DNA of 64,000 nucleotides from Rikenellaceae bacterium. Lineage in GTDB: Bacteria; Bacteroidota; Bacteroidia; Bacteroidales; Rikenellaceae. The position numbers and the translations under genes were made by a program. The first letter of the stretch is position 1; each line of letters opens with the position of its first letter. This document shows positions 35,520 to 45,202 of the stretch, piece by piece. Below the pieces are notes generated by a model that saw only the letters and a program-made list of their open reading frames with translations, did not search any database and was not told the origin of the DNA. Location of the stretch: assembly GCA_902363575.1 (NCBI GenBank), contig CABJAJ010000002.1, forward strand, positions 124,001 through 188,000, read 5' to 3'.

Positions 35520-36768
35520 GGACAATGGAGCGGTAAATGCGGGTGAGATTGAGGATGATGGCTTCCGGCTGGTGGCGTTCGACCGCTATTTCGCGGGCGG
35601 CATCGGCGAGCCGGAGGGCTTCCGCAGGATTGGCGAGCAGCTCTTTGACAGCTCCCGCGAGCGCCCAGGGATCGCCGTCCTGCACCGCCAAACCGTCCTG
35701 TCCGTCGTGCAGCACCGACCCGATTCCCCCGACGAATGAGGCGATGCAGGGCATCCCGAGCATCATCGCTTCGCAGAGCGAGTTGGAGTTGTTGTCGATA
35801 TGCGAGGGCAGCACGTAGATTCCGGCCCGGCGCATATGTTCGACATTCGCCGCGGCCGCCACGCTGCCGAGCATGTCGAGCTGTCCGGCGGGGAACTCCC
35901 GGCCCATCATGCGGCGCGTGATGCGGTAAACGGAATCGGTCGTCGTGAGCCCCGCGACCTGCGCCCGCACCTCCGTGCCCGCCCTGCGCAGCAGCACTAA
36001 GGCCCTGCACAGGGTCTCGAATCCCTTGTAGTAGGAGTTGGTCAGGGTTGTGTGGATTACGGGAGGGACGCCCTTTTGCGGCATCTGCCAGCGTGCTTCG
36101 TAGTAGGGTGCGGCCAGGATGCGGTCGTCGTGACCGAAATAGGCTGCATCGGGTGCCAGGATCGAAGCGACCCGGCGGTCCCAGTCCGTGCGGCCGATGA
36201 CGTACCGGCAACGGGCGAGGCACTCCTCTTCCCGTCGGGCCATGCGGCCGAGCTCGCGCAGTCCGTGCCGGAACGAGTGTTCGGTCAGCAGCGAAACGGG
36301 ATGCAGCAGCGAACGGTTCGACGCACCGAGGTAGGAGCGGCCGAAACCCGCGAGGTACTTGTGCCGGATCACCGTCACGACTCCCTGGATCGAGACTGCC
36401 ACCGGGACCTCCGTGTGGCCGAGCAGGGTGATGTACGGATTTTCGGTGCCGTGTATGTGTACCAGATCCGGTTGCACCTCTCCGATCAGGTCGAGGCACC
36501 GCTCGCGGATACGCCGGTCGGGGATGCCCCCGCCCGGAAGTCTGCCCAGCAGCATGGCGCGTTTCCAATGTTTCTCGCAGATCGGATGAAAGCGGATGCC
36601 CTCGTAATCGAACGGTTCGTGGTATTTGGGGTAGATGAAGGCGATGTGCAGTTCGTTTTCCTCCCTGAGCTTGCCGGCCAGCCACGAAGTCCAGCTGCGG
36701 GCCGGCTTGCCCCCTTTGAGGTAGCCCAGGGCGATGCCCGGTCCGTTCTGAAACCAGAGTAGTCTCAT
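35512..36768 (-). CDS. Glycosyltransferase family 4
   Basis: 418-residue GT-B glycosyltransferase. N terminus RLLWFQNGPGIALGYLKGG; a VHIHGTENPY acceptor-side motif; C-terminal donor half with TTLTNSYYKGFETLCRAL, LDMLGSVAAAANVEHM and PSHIDNNSNSLCEAMMLGMPCI, where the Glu of LCEAMM fits the GT4 E-x7-E position. Typical of capsule GTs in Bacteroides. It lies 9 bases after the flippase gene. Donor unknown. Confidence 0.9.
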   Translation of the reverse strand: MRLLWFQNGPGIALGYLKGGKPARSWTSWLAGKLREENELHIAFIYPKYHEPFDYEGIRFHPICEKHWKRAMLLGRLPGGGIPDRRIRERCLDLIGEVQPDLVHIHGTENPYITLLGHTEVPVAVSIQGVVTVIRHKYLAGFGRSYLGASNRSLLHPVSLLTEHSFRHGLRELGRMARREEECLARCRYVIGRTDWDRRVASILAPDAAYFGHDDRILAAPYYEARWQMPQKGVPPVIHTTLTNSYYKGFETLCRALVLLRRAGTEVRAQVAGLTTTDSVYRITRRMMGREFPAGQLDMLGSVAAAANVEHMRRAGIYVLPSHIDNNSNSLCEAMMLGMPCIASFVGGIGSVLHDGQDGLAVQDGDPWALAGAVKELLANPAEALRLADAAREIAVERHQPEAIILNLTRIYRSIVHE

Positions 36769-36777
36769 GGGTGTGCG

Positions 36778-38205
36778 TTATGCTTTGTGAAAGAATTTGG
36801 CGTAGAGCGTGCGGATACGCACCTCCCGGTTGAGCATCCATGCCGATGTGGCGAGCATGACCACACCTCCGGCAAGTATCGCGGCGAGGTCATGGCGGAT
36901 CAGCAGTGTCAGGCCGAAAATCGCGGCTGTCATCACGAGCGTTACCAGCAGCGGCCGGCCTATGTCGCCGAGCTGCCGCCGCAGGTGGTATCCGACCAGC
37001 CGGCTGTTGTAATGGGCGTTCACGAAGAACTGAACGTAGGATACTGCCAGGAAGCCCCAGCAGATCGCCTGAATGCCCAGCGGAATGGTCGCCGCAAGCA
37101 GAGCGGTGATAAGCAGTTTGTTGATGACCTCCGTCTTGAGGTAAATATCCGAACGCCCCTTGATGTGGTAAACGTTCTGGTTAATCATCCGGATCGGGGC
37201 CATCACGCAGGCCGTGGCGAGGATTTGGAGCAGCGGCGCAGCAGGCATCCACTTCTCGGTCAGCACCAGCCTGACGCCCGGCACGGCCAGCGCGACGATC
37301 GCCCCCATGATGGGGAAGAGGACGCACGAGGTGCCCCGCAGCAGGCGGCGGTAATAGCCGAGCAGTTCGGCGTCGTTGTCGCCGATGCGAGCGAGCGCGG
37401 GCAGCGCCACGTTATTGATCGTGCGGCCGATGGCGTCGTTGGGCAGGTTGGCATAGCTGTTGGCCTTGGAAAAAAAGCCTACCTGCGCCATCGAAAACCA
37501 TTTGCCGATCACCAACTGGTAGATGTTGTTGTAGATCACCAGCAGCAGGGTCGCAACGAGCAGCTTCGAGCTGAAAGAGAACATCTCGCGAATCGTGCGC
37601 AGGGAAAAGAGCTTCGAGGGGCGCCACGAGGAAAAATACCAGTACAGGGCCGAGGTCAGGGCCGAGGCGAGCATCAACTGCAGCACGATGGCCCAGGGTC
37701 CGAATCCCGCATAGGCGGCCGCGATGCCTGCCGTTCCGGAGATCGCGGCCGACGTGAAAGTCACCTTGGCGTGTATGTTGAAGCGAATCTCCTTCGTCAC
37801 GCGGGCCCGCTGCACGATGGTCAGCGAGCTGATGATGACCGTCAGCCCCAGGATGCGCGTCACGCGGCACAGGATCGGCGTGTCGTAGAACGAGGCGATG
37901 GCGGGGGCGGCGAGATAGAGCACGCCGTAAAACAGCAGGCTCAGCAGGATGTTGAAATAGAAGACCGACGAAAAGTCGGTGTCCGTCGCATCCTTCTTGC
38001 GGATGAGCGCGACGGCGAACCCGCTGTCGATGAAGATGGTCGAGAGGGCGAGGAAAATCGTAATCATTCCCACCACCCCGAAATCGGCGGGCGTGAGCAG
38101 CCGCGCCATGACGATGCTCAGCAAAAACTGGACGCCGTAGGTCGAGAATTTCTCCACACTGCCCCACTTGAGGCCGCTCACCAGTTTGTCGTTCAGGTCG
38201 GACAC
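36778..38205 (-). CDS. wzx: Wzx-type lipopolysaccharide/oligosaccharide flippase
   Basis: 475 residues, 12-14 membrane helices, MATE/MOP-superfamily polysaccharide transport protein close to WzxC. It moves undecaprenyl-linked repeat units across the inner membrane. Hallmarks are GLKWGSVEKFSTYGVQFLLSIVMARLLTPADFG at the N terminus (quoted as two adjoining motifs: GLKWGSVEKF and VMARLLTPADFG), RARVTKEI, and ALPALARIGDN. The start is GTG at 38205, overlapping the preceding gene by 13 bases; no ATG nearby would keep the conserved N terminus. Confidence 0.92.
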   Translation of the reverse strand: MSDLNDKLVSGLKWGSVEKFSTYGVQFLLSIVMARLLTPADFGVVGMITIFLALSTIFIDSGFAVALIRKKDATDTDFSSVFYFNILLSLLFYGVLYLAAPAIASFYDTPILCRVTRILGLTVIISSLTIVQRARVTKEIRFNIHAKVTFTSAAISGTAGIAAAYAGFGPWAIVLQLMLASALTSALYWYFSSWRPSKLFSLRTIREMFSFSSKLLVATLLLVIYNNIYQLVIGKWFSMAQVGFFSKANSYANLPNDAIGRTINNVALPALARIGDNDAELLGYYRRLLRGTSCVLFPIMGAIVALAVPGVRLVLTEKWMPAAPLLQILATACVMAPIRMINQNVYHIKGRSDIYLKTEVINKLLITALLAATIPLGIQAICWGFLAVSYVQFFVNAHYNSRLVGYHLRRQLGDIGRPLLVTLVMTAAIFGLTLLIRHDLAAILAGGVVMLATSAWMLNREVRIRTLYAKFFHKA

Positions 38206-39563
38206 GTCAGGCTGCGCTTTAAGCTGCGGTTTCCCAGCAGCAGGTCATAGAGGTAGAGGAGTACATAGGTATAGAGGATTCCTTCGACCATGAAACTGGA
38301 GGAGAAATTGGACGAACCCCAATAGCTCAGCAGCAGGAAGTAGAAATAGATGGACGACATCGCGGTGATCCTCCGGCTCAGGTAGCCCTCGAAACAGCGC
38401 TGTGTGAAAAAGACGAACAGCAGGATGAATACATAGGTTCCGTAATGACCGAAATCGTGGTACATGTTCATGTAGATCGATGCGGTGCTCGTGCCGAAAT
38501 CCTCCCGATCGTCGTTCAGCGAGACCTGGAGTTTGTCGAACGGCTTGACCCCCACAAGTTCGCCGACGGTGGCCGAACGGATACCCAGGGTCGAGGCGAA
38601 AGGCACTCCGACCGAGAAAAAGCCGTTGAAGGTCTCCGTGCCGTAGGTCGGGGCGTCGTAAAGCCAGTCCACGCGGCGAAGCTGGTAGCCGACGTAATGA
38701 CACGACATATAGTCGATCACCCCCGAGAAGCGGGCCATCGTCGAACTCGAGTAGAGCGCTTTGCGGGTCTCCGTGCCGAACGCCTTGCTGCGGGAGTCGG
38801 CCACGAAGGTGCTGAACAGGCCGAAAGCGACGACGACAGCCAGGGCATAACGCATGAACTTGAGGTACACCCCGCGCGGCATGTGGTAGATCGCGGCGAA
38901 TCCCATGCCCAGCAGGTAGAGTTTGATGTTGGCTGCGATCGGATTCCGCCCTCCGATGGTAAATGCATAGACCACAGCCGTGAGGAACGGGATCGCCAGG
39001 TTGCGCGCTTTGCGGATCATGCCTGGTTCCCCGGCCATGCGCCGGAGCAGTTCGTAACCGGCATAGATCGACAACGGGGTGTTCAGCTGGGCGATCAGGG
39101 CCCCGACCGTATCCATCGGTGTGGATTGGTAGTTGATGTCGAGGTAGTCTTTGAGTATCTCCAGCCGAGCCACTCCAATGTTGAAATGGGCTCCCGATTT
39201 GATCCACATGAGTAGCGCCGTGGCGAGCACCACGCCCGCGCACTGCAGGAAAATCCGCTCCGTGCGGAAATAATCGATCGTATTGGCGCCGAACTTCACA
39301 GCGGCGGGCTTTCGCCAGAGGAACGCGAAGAAACAGAGCGTGGTGAAGAGGACGTATCCGGTCAGTTCGTCCGCATAGCGGGGGTAGTAGAGCGGAAAAA
39401 TGTTGTTGGTCGCCGAGAAGTAGTATCCCGGCACGGCCAGCAGCCAGATGACAAGGAAATAGGTGCCCGGATGGATAAGGGCCCTCAGACGCAGGCGCAC
39501 GAAGAAACAGGCGAGCGTGACGGCGATCGCAAGGGTGGTTATCAGGACGAGTGTTGCGGACAT
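38193..39563 (-). CDS. wzy: Oligosaccharide repeat-unit polymerase (Wzy-like)
   Basis: 456-residue polytopic membrane protein with about 11 helices, matching the O-antigen polymerase family of Bacteroidetes. Seen: YLDINYQSTPMDTV loop, FTIGGRNPIAAN, a periplasmic loop with SSSTMARFSGVIDYMS and SIYMNMYHDFGHYGTYVFI. The last motif (M-Y-x-D-F-G) is common in this family. It would join repeat units in the periplasm. Start ATG 39563. It carries no G tract, unlike the other polymerase-type gene at 34194. Confidence 0.8.
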   Translation of the reverse strand: MSATLVLITTLAIAVTLACFFVRLRLRALIHPGTYFLVIWLLAVPGYYFSATNNIFPLYYPRYADELTGYVLFTTLCFFAFLWRKPAAVKFGANTIDYFRTERIFLQCAGVVLATALLMWIKSGAHFNIGVARLEILKDYLDINYQSTPMDTVGALIAQLNTPLSIYAGYELLRRMAGEPGMIRKARNLAIPFLTAVVYAFTIGGRNPIAANIKLYLLGMGFAAIYHMPRGVYLKFMRYALAVVVAFGLFSTFVADSRSKAFGTETRKALYSSSTMARFSGVIDYMSCHYVGYQLRRVDWLYDAPTYGTETFNGFFSVGVPFASTLGIRSATVGELVGVKPFDKLQVSLNDDREDFGTSTASIYMNMYHDFGHYGTYVFILLFVFFTQRCFEGYLSRRITAMSSIYFYFLLLSYWGSSNFSSSFMVEGILYTYVLLYLYDLLLGNRSLKRSLTCPT

Positions 39564-39690
39564 GATCCGGATGTAAGGTATAGGGGACGGAGGTTGCCGT
39601 GTGGCCGGAATACGCTCTCCCCGGTCGGATTTGCGACGGCGGATGCGCTCGCGTCGAATGTTCGTGTGCGCTGCCGTCTGACGCAGGGTT

Positions 39691-40713
39691 TCAGGCCTGT
39701 CGGTCGGTCGCGGAGGGTATTCCCGGCGAACGGCGCTGCCCGAGGCCGAGGAGGAAGTTCAGAGTCAGGTCGTATATTTTCTGGCCCGCATATCCGAAGA
39801 GAATCACGGCCGGGGCGCAGATCAGCAGGACGTAGATCAGCCTTCCGTTACTGCTCCCGGGCCAGTAGAAATGGATGAAAACCATCATCAGCTGGCGATG
39901 GAACATGTAGGCGACCAAAGAGGAGTAGGCGATAAAACCGGCCGCCACATTCACCCCCTTTATCCGGGCCGCCCTTTCGGAAAGAGAGAGCAGCAGGACG
40001 GAGGCAGAGATTGCCAGACAGATCGTCAGCAGGCGGTCGAGTGCCGGAGCCGGGGATTCGATAAGCAGCAGCGCCAAGACCGACAGGACGAACAGAATTC
40101 CCCCCCCCTTGGTCAATTGTCCGGTTCGTCCGATCTTTTGGAGGGAGATTCCGAAGATGAAGCACGGGAAATAGAGGATCAGGCGCGGATCGATGCCGTC
40201 GTAAAAATGCGATGCGACGATGATGAGCGCATAAACCGCAGTCCAGACGACGTATTTGCAACGCAGGCCCGAAACCAGGAAACAAACGTAGAAAAACAGG
40301 ATCATGGAGACGAACCAAAGGGTCATCGGCTGTGGCGGGATGAACGAGGAGAGACCCAGGAAAGCGAACAGGGCCTCTCGCGGCGTGCACATGGCGACCA
40401 TAACGAACGAAGCCAGTGCGACCGCATAGATCGGCATGATCCTCAAAACGCGCCTGGTCAGGTATTTTTTCAATGCGGCCCGCCCCGTGATGTCGTATTT
40501 CGACTTGAGCAGGTAGCCCGAAATGATGAAAAACAGACCCAGGAAAACGCTCGTGATGTACTCGCCGCCGTAAGGCACGAAACTGAAAGCGCCGGTGTAG
40601 CTGAGCAGGTGCCACAGCACGATGATATATACCATCGACAGGGCCCGTGCGACATCCAGCGAAGGATCCCGCGGTGCTGTCCGACGGTTACAGTCGGCCG
40701 TCGCTGAGTTCAT
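39691..40713 (-). CDS. Acyltransferase 3 family membrane protein; carries a G9 tract, in frame
   Basis: 340-residue, roughly ten-helix acyltransferase of the OafA/WecH (Acyl_transf_3) type, which O-acylates surface sugars from the inner membrane. Seen: [19 protein letters not shown] with the conserved His35, [12 protein letters not shown] with the conserved Arg, and [13 protein letters not shown]. Start ATG 40713 overlaps the TviB-like gene end by 26 bases. Nine G at 40100-40108 encode Gly203-205 between helices, in frame; a slip would delete the last third. A 127-base gap (39564-39690) downstream holds no recognisable element. Confidence 0.88.
   Translation of the reverse strand: MNSATADCNRRTAPRDPSLDVARALSMVYIIVLWHLLSYTGAFSFVPYGGEYITSVFLGLFFIISGYLLKSKYDITGRAALKKYLTRRVLRIMPIYAVALASFVMVAMCTPREALFAFLGLSSFIPPQPMTLWFVSMILFFYVCFLVSGLRCKYVVWTAVYALIIVASHFYDGIDPRLILYFPCFIFGISLQKIGRTGQLTKGGGILFVLSVLALLLIESPAPALDRLLTICLAISASVLLLSLSERAARIKGVNVAAGFIAYSSLVAYMFHRQLMMVFIHFYWPGSSNGRLIYVLLICAPAVILFGYAGQKIYDLTLNFLLGLGQRRSPGIPSATDRQA
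40100..40108 (-). repeat. G9 homopolymer tract in the acyltransferase 3 gene (ON state)
   Basis: Nine G on the coding strand, followed by AATTCT. In frame; residues Gly203-205. Confidence 0.92.
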
Positions 40714-41953
40714 GGGGAAGCATGTTTTTCACGTCGTACACCACGGCGTTTTCCGCTTTGAGTTCACCGATGCGGATGTCGCGGAACTTCTCGTGGGCCA
40801 CGGCCAGCACGATCGCTTCGTACCGATTTGCGGGCAGTTCGGTCTCGATATCGAGCCCGTATTCGCGTTTCACCGCACCGGGATTTGCCCAGGGATCGTA
40901 AATCGTGACGTTCACGTTGTATTCGCGCAGGGCGCGGATGATATCCACGACCTTCGTGTTGCGCACGTCGGGGCAGTTCTCCTTGAAAGTAATGCCCAGG
41001 ATCAGGATATGGGAGCCGAGCACCTGAATCCCCTTCTTGAGCATCAGCTTGACGACCTGGCTGGCAACGTACTCGCCCATGCCGTCGTTCATGCGCCGTC
41101 CGGCGAGGATGATCTCGGGATTGTAGCCGTGACGCTGTGCACACTGGGCCAGGTAGTAGGGGTCCACGCCGATGCAGTGCCCCCCGACCAGCCCCGGCTT
41201 GAAGGGGAGGAAATTCCATTTGGTTGCGGCGGCTTCCAGTACGTCGGCCGTGTCGATCCCCATGCGGCAGAAAATCTTGGAGAGTTCGTTCACGAAGGCG
41301 ATGTTGATGTCGCGCTGCGAATTTTCGATCACCTTAGCCGCTTCGGCCACCTTGATCGACGGCGCCAGATGGGTGCCGGCTTCGATCACCGAGGCATAGA
41401 CGGCGTCGATACGGCGTCCCGTCTCGGGCGTGGAGCCCGAGGTCACCTTTCGGATCTTTTCGACCGTGTGGAGTTTGTCCCCGGGATTGATCCGTTCGGG
41501 CGAGTAACCCGCGAAGAAGTCGCGGTTGAAACGCAGCCCCGATACGCGTTCCACGACGGGAATGCACTCGTCCTCGGTGACGCCCGGATAGACGGTGGAT
41601 TCATACACCACAATGTCCCCCGCCGCGATCACCCGGCCGACCGTCTCGCTCGCTTTGTAAAGGGGCGTGAGGTCGGGGTTGTTGTTCCCGTCCACGGGCG
41701 TGGGAACGGCCACGACGTAGAAGTTGCAGTCGCGGATGGCCTCGATGTCCGACGTGCAGACGAACCCGTTGCGGATGGCCGACTGCAGGAGTTCGTCCGA
41801 CACTTCGAGCGTGGCGTCGTGTCCGGCCATGAGGGCCTTCACGCGGTCGGCATTCATGTCGAACCCGACGGTGGGGTATTTGGTGGAAAACAGGCGTGCG
41901 AGCGGCAGGCCGACGTAGCCCAGTCCGATCACGCAGATTTTGGTCTCTTTCAT
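40688..41953 (-). CDS. UDP-N-acetylhexosamine 6-dehydrogenase (TviB/WbpO-like)
   Basis: 421-residue nucleotide-sugar dehydrogenase. [13 protein letters not shown] (10-22) binds [14 protein letters not shown] and [12 protein letters not shown] are typical of the TviB/WbpO/Vi-antigen group; catalytic Cys260 lies in [15 protein letters not shown]; the C-terminal [15 protein letters not shown] matches. The likely reaction is UDP-GlcNAc or UDP-GalNAc to the uronate. The TviC-like epimerase lies 25 bases upstream in the operon, so the pair supplies UDP-GalNAcA or UDP-GlcNAcA. It is clearly a different branch from ugd at 10860. Confidence 0.92.
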   Translation of the reverse strand: MKETKICVIGLGYVGLPLARLFSTKYPTVGFDMNADRVKALMAGHDATLEVSDELLQSAIRNGFVCTSDIEAIRDCNFYVVAVPTPVDGNNNPDLTPLYKASETVGRVIAAGDIVVYESTVYPGVTEDECIPVVERVSGLRFNRDFFAGYSPERINPGDKLHTVEKIRKVTSGSTPETGRRIDAVYASVIEAGTHLAPSIKVAEAAKVIENSQRDINIAFVNELSKIFCRMGIDTADVLEAAATKWNFLPFKPGLVGGHCIGVDPYYLAQCAQRHGYNPEIILAGRRMNDGMGEYVASQVVKLMLKKGIQVLGSHILILGITFKENCPDVRNTKVVDIIRALREYNVNVTIYDPWANPGAVKREYGLDIETELPANRYEAIVLAVAHEKFRDIRIGELKAENAVVYDVKNMLPHELSDGRL

Positions 41954-41978
41954 GGTTATGCTGTGATTGCGTTGTCGC

Positions 41979-42956
41979 TTATCGGAGGTTGTCCCAGTAC
42001 CAGCGGATCGCCTCCTGCAGGCCGGCCCGCATGGAGTAGCGGGGAGCATAGCCGAGCAGACGGCGGGCCTTGTCGATCGATGCGAGCGAGTGGGGAATGT
42101 CGCCCGCGCGATTGGGGCCGTGCGTGGGTTTGACCTCGGCGATGGCAGGGTCGAACTCCGCGAGAAACTCTTTCATGCAGGCGACCAGCTCGTTGAGCGT
42201 GGTGCGCTCGCCGAAGGCCGTGTTGTAGATCTGGTTCACCGCTTCGGGGACGGTCGTGTCGAGTGCCAGCAGGTTCATATCCACCACGTTGCGGATGTAG
42301 GTGAAGTCGCGCGAATAGGCTCCGTCGCCGTTGATGTTGGGGGCCTCGTGGCGGATGAATTTCTTAATGAACAGGGGGATCACGGCGGCATAGGCCCCGT
42401 TGGGGTCCTGCCGGCGGCCGAAGACGTTGAAGTAGCGCAGGCCGATGTACTCGAATCCGGGGTAGGTGCGTGCGAAAACGTCGGCATAGAGCTCGTCCAC
42501 GTATTTGGTGATCGCATAGGGCGACAGCGGCCGTCCGATGACCTCCTCCACCTTGGGCAACGAAGCCGAATCCCCGTAGGTCGAGGAGCTGGCGGCGAAG
42601 ACGAAACGCCGCACACCCGCATCGCGCGAGGCGAGGATCATGTTCAGGAAACCGGTGATGTTCACGTCGTTGGTCGTCGCGGGGTCTTTGATCGACCGGG
42701 GCACCGAGCCCAGGGCCGCCTCGTGCAGCACGTAATCCATGCCCTCCACGGCGCGGCGGCAATCCTCCGGGTTGCGGATGTCGCCTACCTGGAGACGGAA
42801 CGTTTCCGGGTATTTTTCGATCAGCGGCAGCAGGTTTTCGATGTGTCCCGTCGCGAAATTGTCGAGGCAGACGACCCGGTCGCCCCTTTCCAGCAGCGCC
42901 TCGCAGAGGTTCGAGCCGATGAAGCCGGCGCCGCCCGTAACTAATACTTTCCTCAT
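41979..42956 (-). CDS. UDP-N-acetylhexosamine(uronate) 4-epimerase (TviC/WbpP-like)
   Basis: 325-residue extended [18 protein letters not shown] at the N terminus, [13 protein letters not shown] (typical of WbpP/TviC), [26 protein letters not shown] with Tyr/Lys, and [23 protein letters not shown]. It interconverts GlcNAc and GalNAc (or their uronates) at C4. Start 42956; it follows the PglF-like gene after 20 bases. With the TviB homologue it forms a complete HexNAcA supply. Confidence 0.92.
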   Translation of the reverse strand: MRKVLVTGGAGFIGSNLCEALLERGDRVVCLDNFATGHIENLLPLIEKYPETFRLQVGDIRNPEDCRRAVEGMDYVLHEAALGSVPRSIKDPATTNDVNITGFLNMILASRDAGVRRFVFAASSSTYGDSASLPKVEEVIGRPLSPYAITKYVDELYADVFARTYPGFEYIGLRYFNVFGRRQDPNGAYAAVIPLFIKKFIRHEAPNINGDGAYSRDFTYIRNVVDMNLLALDTTVPEAVNQIYNTAFGERTTLNELVACMKEFLAEFDPAIAEVKPTHGPNRAGDIPHSLASIDKARRLLGYAPRYSMRAGLQEAIRWYWDNLR

Positions 42957-42976
42957 ATCTGTTTGGAATGAATGAT

Positions 42977-44947
42977 TCAGGCCGTAATGTCGGCCGCAAT
43001 GGCGGTCGTTTCCGCCGCTTGCCCGTCGAAGGAGCAGAACTTCGAGTTCTGGGATTTGTATTCGGGTACGATCTGTTTCATCAGCCGCACCGTGTCGGGA
43101 ACGTTCACCTCGCGCGAGAGCTCCTCGAGCCGGCTGACGACCCGGCAAGCCTCGTGGTAGTCGTATTCCCGTACCTGGGCGATGCGGATTTTGTCGTGCG
43201 GGGTGGGCAGCGTGTTTTCGCTGTTGCTCAGCACCTCCTCGTAGAGCTTTTCGCCCGGCCGCAGCCCCGTGTATTCGATCTTGATGTCCTCGCCCTCCTT
43301 GAGACCCGCCAGTTCGATCATGCGGCGGGCGAGGTCGGCGATACGGATCGACTCGCCCATGTCGAAGACGAAGATTTCGTTGCCGTCGCTCATGGTAGCG
43401 GCCTCCATCACCAGGCGGCAGGCCTCGGGAATGGTCATAAAGAAACGCACGATGTCGGGATGGGTGACCGTCACGGGGCCGCCCTTCTCGATCTGCTCGC
43501 GGAAGCGGGGGATGACCGAGCCGTTCGACCCGAGCACGTTGCCGAAGCGGGTGGTGACGAACTTCGTGCCGCCCGCAATCTGTCCTGCAGCGATGGCCTG
43601 TCCGAAGCTCTGGACGTAGATTTCGGCCAGCCGTTTCGAGGCTCCCATGATGTTGGTGGGATTTACCGCCTTGTCCGTGGAGATCATCACCATCTTCTCG
43701 ATGCCGTAGCGCATGCAGTGGTCCGCCACGTTGCGCGTTCCCACGACGTTCACCAGCACCGCTTCGCACGGATTCTCCTCCATCAGGGGCACGTGCTTGT
43801 AGGCCGCCGCGTGAAAGACGATCTGCGGCCGGTAGGTGCGGAAGGCATAGTCGAGCCGTGCCGTGAGCCGCACGTCCCCGATCACGGGAACGAATTCCAG
43901 GTCGGGGTACTTCTCCTCCAGTTCGAGGCGGATGTTGTGCATCGGGGTTTCGGCGTTGTCGAACAGCACGAGCCGCCGGATTCCGAACGTGGCGAGCTGG
44001 CGGCAGAGCTCCGAGCCGATCGACCCAGCCGCCCCCGTCACAAGGATCGTCTTGCCGCGGAACCCTGCGATGATCTCGTCGAGCGAAATTTTGATTTCGG
44101 GCCGCCCCAGCAGGTCTTCGATCTTGATCTCGCGGATATTGGCCTTCATCAGCTTACCGTCGGTCACGTCGTCGATCGGCGGGGCGATCAGGATTTTGAT
44201 GCCGCTGCGGGTGCCGAGCTGGATAAGCCGCTCGCGCTCTTCCTGCGCCGTATCGTAATTGGGGAAAAGGATACCCTGTATGTCGTATTTGTCCCGCACG
44301 TAACGCACGTTCTCGGCCGTGAGGAAATAGTAGATGGGCAGGTCGTTGATCTTGTAGGAACGCAGGCGCGAGCCGTGAACGATGAAGCCGCAGACGTTGT
44401 AGTGGGGCGAATTCTGCAGCCGCGAGACGAGCGATACGGCCTTGTCGTTTACCCCGTACACCACGATGCGCATGCGGCGGTTATTCTTCAGGAAGTTGCG
44501 CTTGATGGTGTCGTAGGAGAGGATCATGGCCACACGCACGGTAATCAGGGAGCACACCGAGAGCAGCAGGTCGAACGTCGCATAGACGTAGATGTACGTG
44601 TGGTCGGCAGGCAGCAGCGCGGGAAAGGCCGAGATCAGGCCGAACATGAGCACCACCTTGAAAACCGTCGCCGCCCCGATTTTCCACACTTCCCCCAGCG
44701 TGGAGTGGCGGATTACAGAGCGGTAGGTCTTGAACAGGAAGAAGCCGCCCATGCTGAAGCCGCCGGCCACCATGCCCAGCAGCAGGTATTTGTCGGGGCG
44801 GAATACCGCATCCGGCGCCGTGAAGGCGACGGCGCTCACCGCGGCCACGATCGTAGCGAACGACGAGATGCAGACGTCGATAATGAGGATCAGCCACGAT
44901 TTGAGGTACTTGTCGAAGCGGAGTCTGTCCGCTAATGCTCTTTGCAT
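42977..44947 (-). CDS. UDP-N-acetylglucosamine 4,6-dehydratase, membrane type (PglF/WbpM/CapD)
   Basis: First gene of the locus. 656 residues: four N-terminal membrane helices (about 17-140), a CoA-binding-like Rossmann domain (about 158-290), then the catalytic SDR domain with GAAGSIGSELC (305-315), FHAAAYKHVPLMEENP and STDKAVNPTNIMGASKR (423-439). It makes UDP-4-keto-6-deoxy-GlcNAc for the DegT aminotransferase. Full length for the PglF/WbpM group. Start 44947 follows a leader of about 155 bases from the predicted promoter, long enough to host leader regulation. Confidence 0.94.
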   Translation of the reverse strand: MQRALADRLRFDKYLKSWLILIIDVCISSFATIVAAVSAVAFTAPDAVFRPDKYLLLGMVAGGFSMGGFFLFKTYRSVIRHSTLGEVWKIGAATVFKVVLMFGLISAFPALLPADHTYIYVYATFDLLLSVCSLITVRVAMILSYDTIKRNFLKNNRRMRIVVYGVNDKAVSLVSRLQNSPHYNVCGFIVHGSRLRSYKINDLPIYYFLTAENVRYVRDKYDIQGILFPNYDTAQEERERLIQLGTRSGIKILIAPPIDDVTDGKLMKANIREIKIEDLLGRPEIKISLDEIIAGFRGKTILVTGAAGSIGSELCRQLATFGIRRLVLFDNAETPMHNIRLELEEKYPDLEFVPVIGDVRLTARLDYAFRTYRPQIVFHAAAYKHVPLMEENPCEAVLVNVVGTRNVADHCMRYGIEKMVMISTDKAVNPTNIMGASKRLAEIYVQSFGQAIAAGQIAGGTKFVTTRFGNVLGSNGSVIPRFREQIEKGGPVTVTHPDIVRFFMTIPEACRLVMEAATMSDGNEIFVFDMGESIRIADLARRMIELAGLKEGEDIKIEYTGLRPGEKLYEEVLSNSENTLPTPHDKIRIAQVREYDYHEACRVVSRLEELSREVNVPDTVRLMKQIVPEYKSQNSKFCSFDGQAAETTAIAADITA

Positions 44948-45108
44948 ATATGGCTTTGTATTGGGGTTCGGGTTATTTGGGGAAAGTGCATATCCTGGGG
45001 ACACACCTGCGGCAGAGCACAGTTGTCACTTATGAAAAAAGCATCGGAAGCATCCGCCCACCGCCAATCGTCCCGCGCATCCCTACCATAGGGCCTGCAT
45101 AAGTAGCG

Positions 45109-45139
45109 CAAAGGTAACAAATTATTTCCGGCAATGCAA
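45109..45139 (-). promoter_or_regulatory. Promoter of the glycan locus
   Basis: Minus strand: TTGC (45136-45139) lies 19 bases upstream of TACCTTTG (45109-45116), a good match to the Bacteroidetes -33/-7 pattern. It is the only convincing promoter I see on this strand between here and 6.4 kb. The 44948-45108 leader contains no coding sequence and no clear intrinsic terminator; no long inverted repeats flank the promoter. Confidence 0.75.
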
Positions 45140-45202
45140 GCCTGTCCGCGGGAGGTGTCACGACCGCGTCGAAACGGAAGATTGCTTTTCTGCGCTACTT
45201 CG

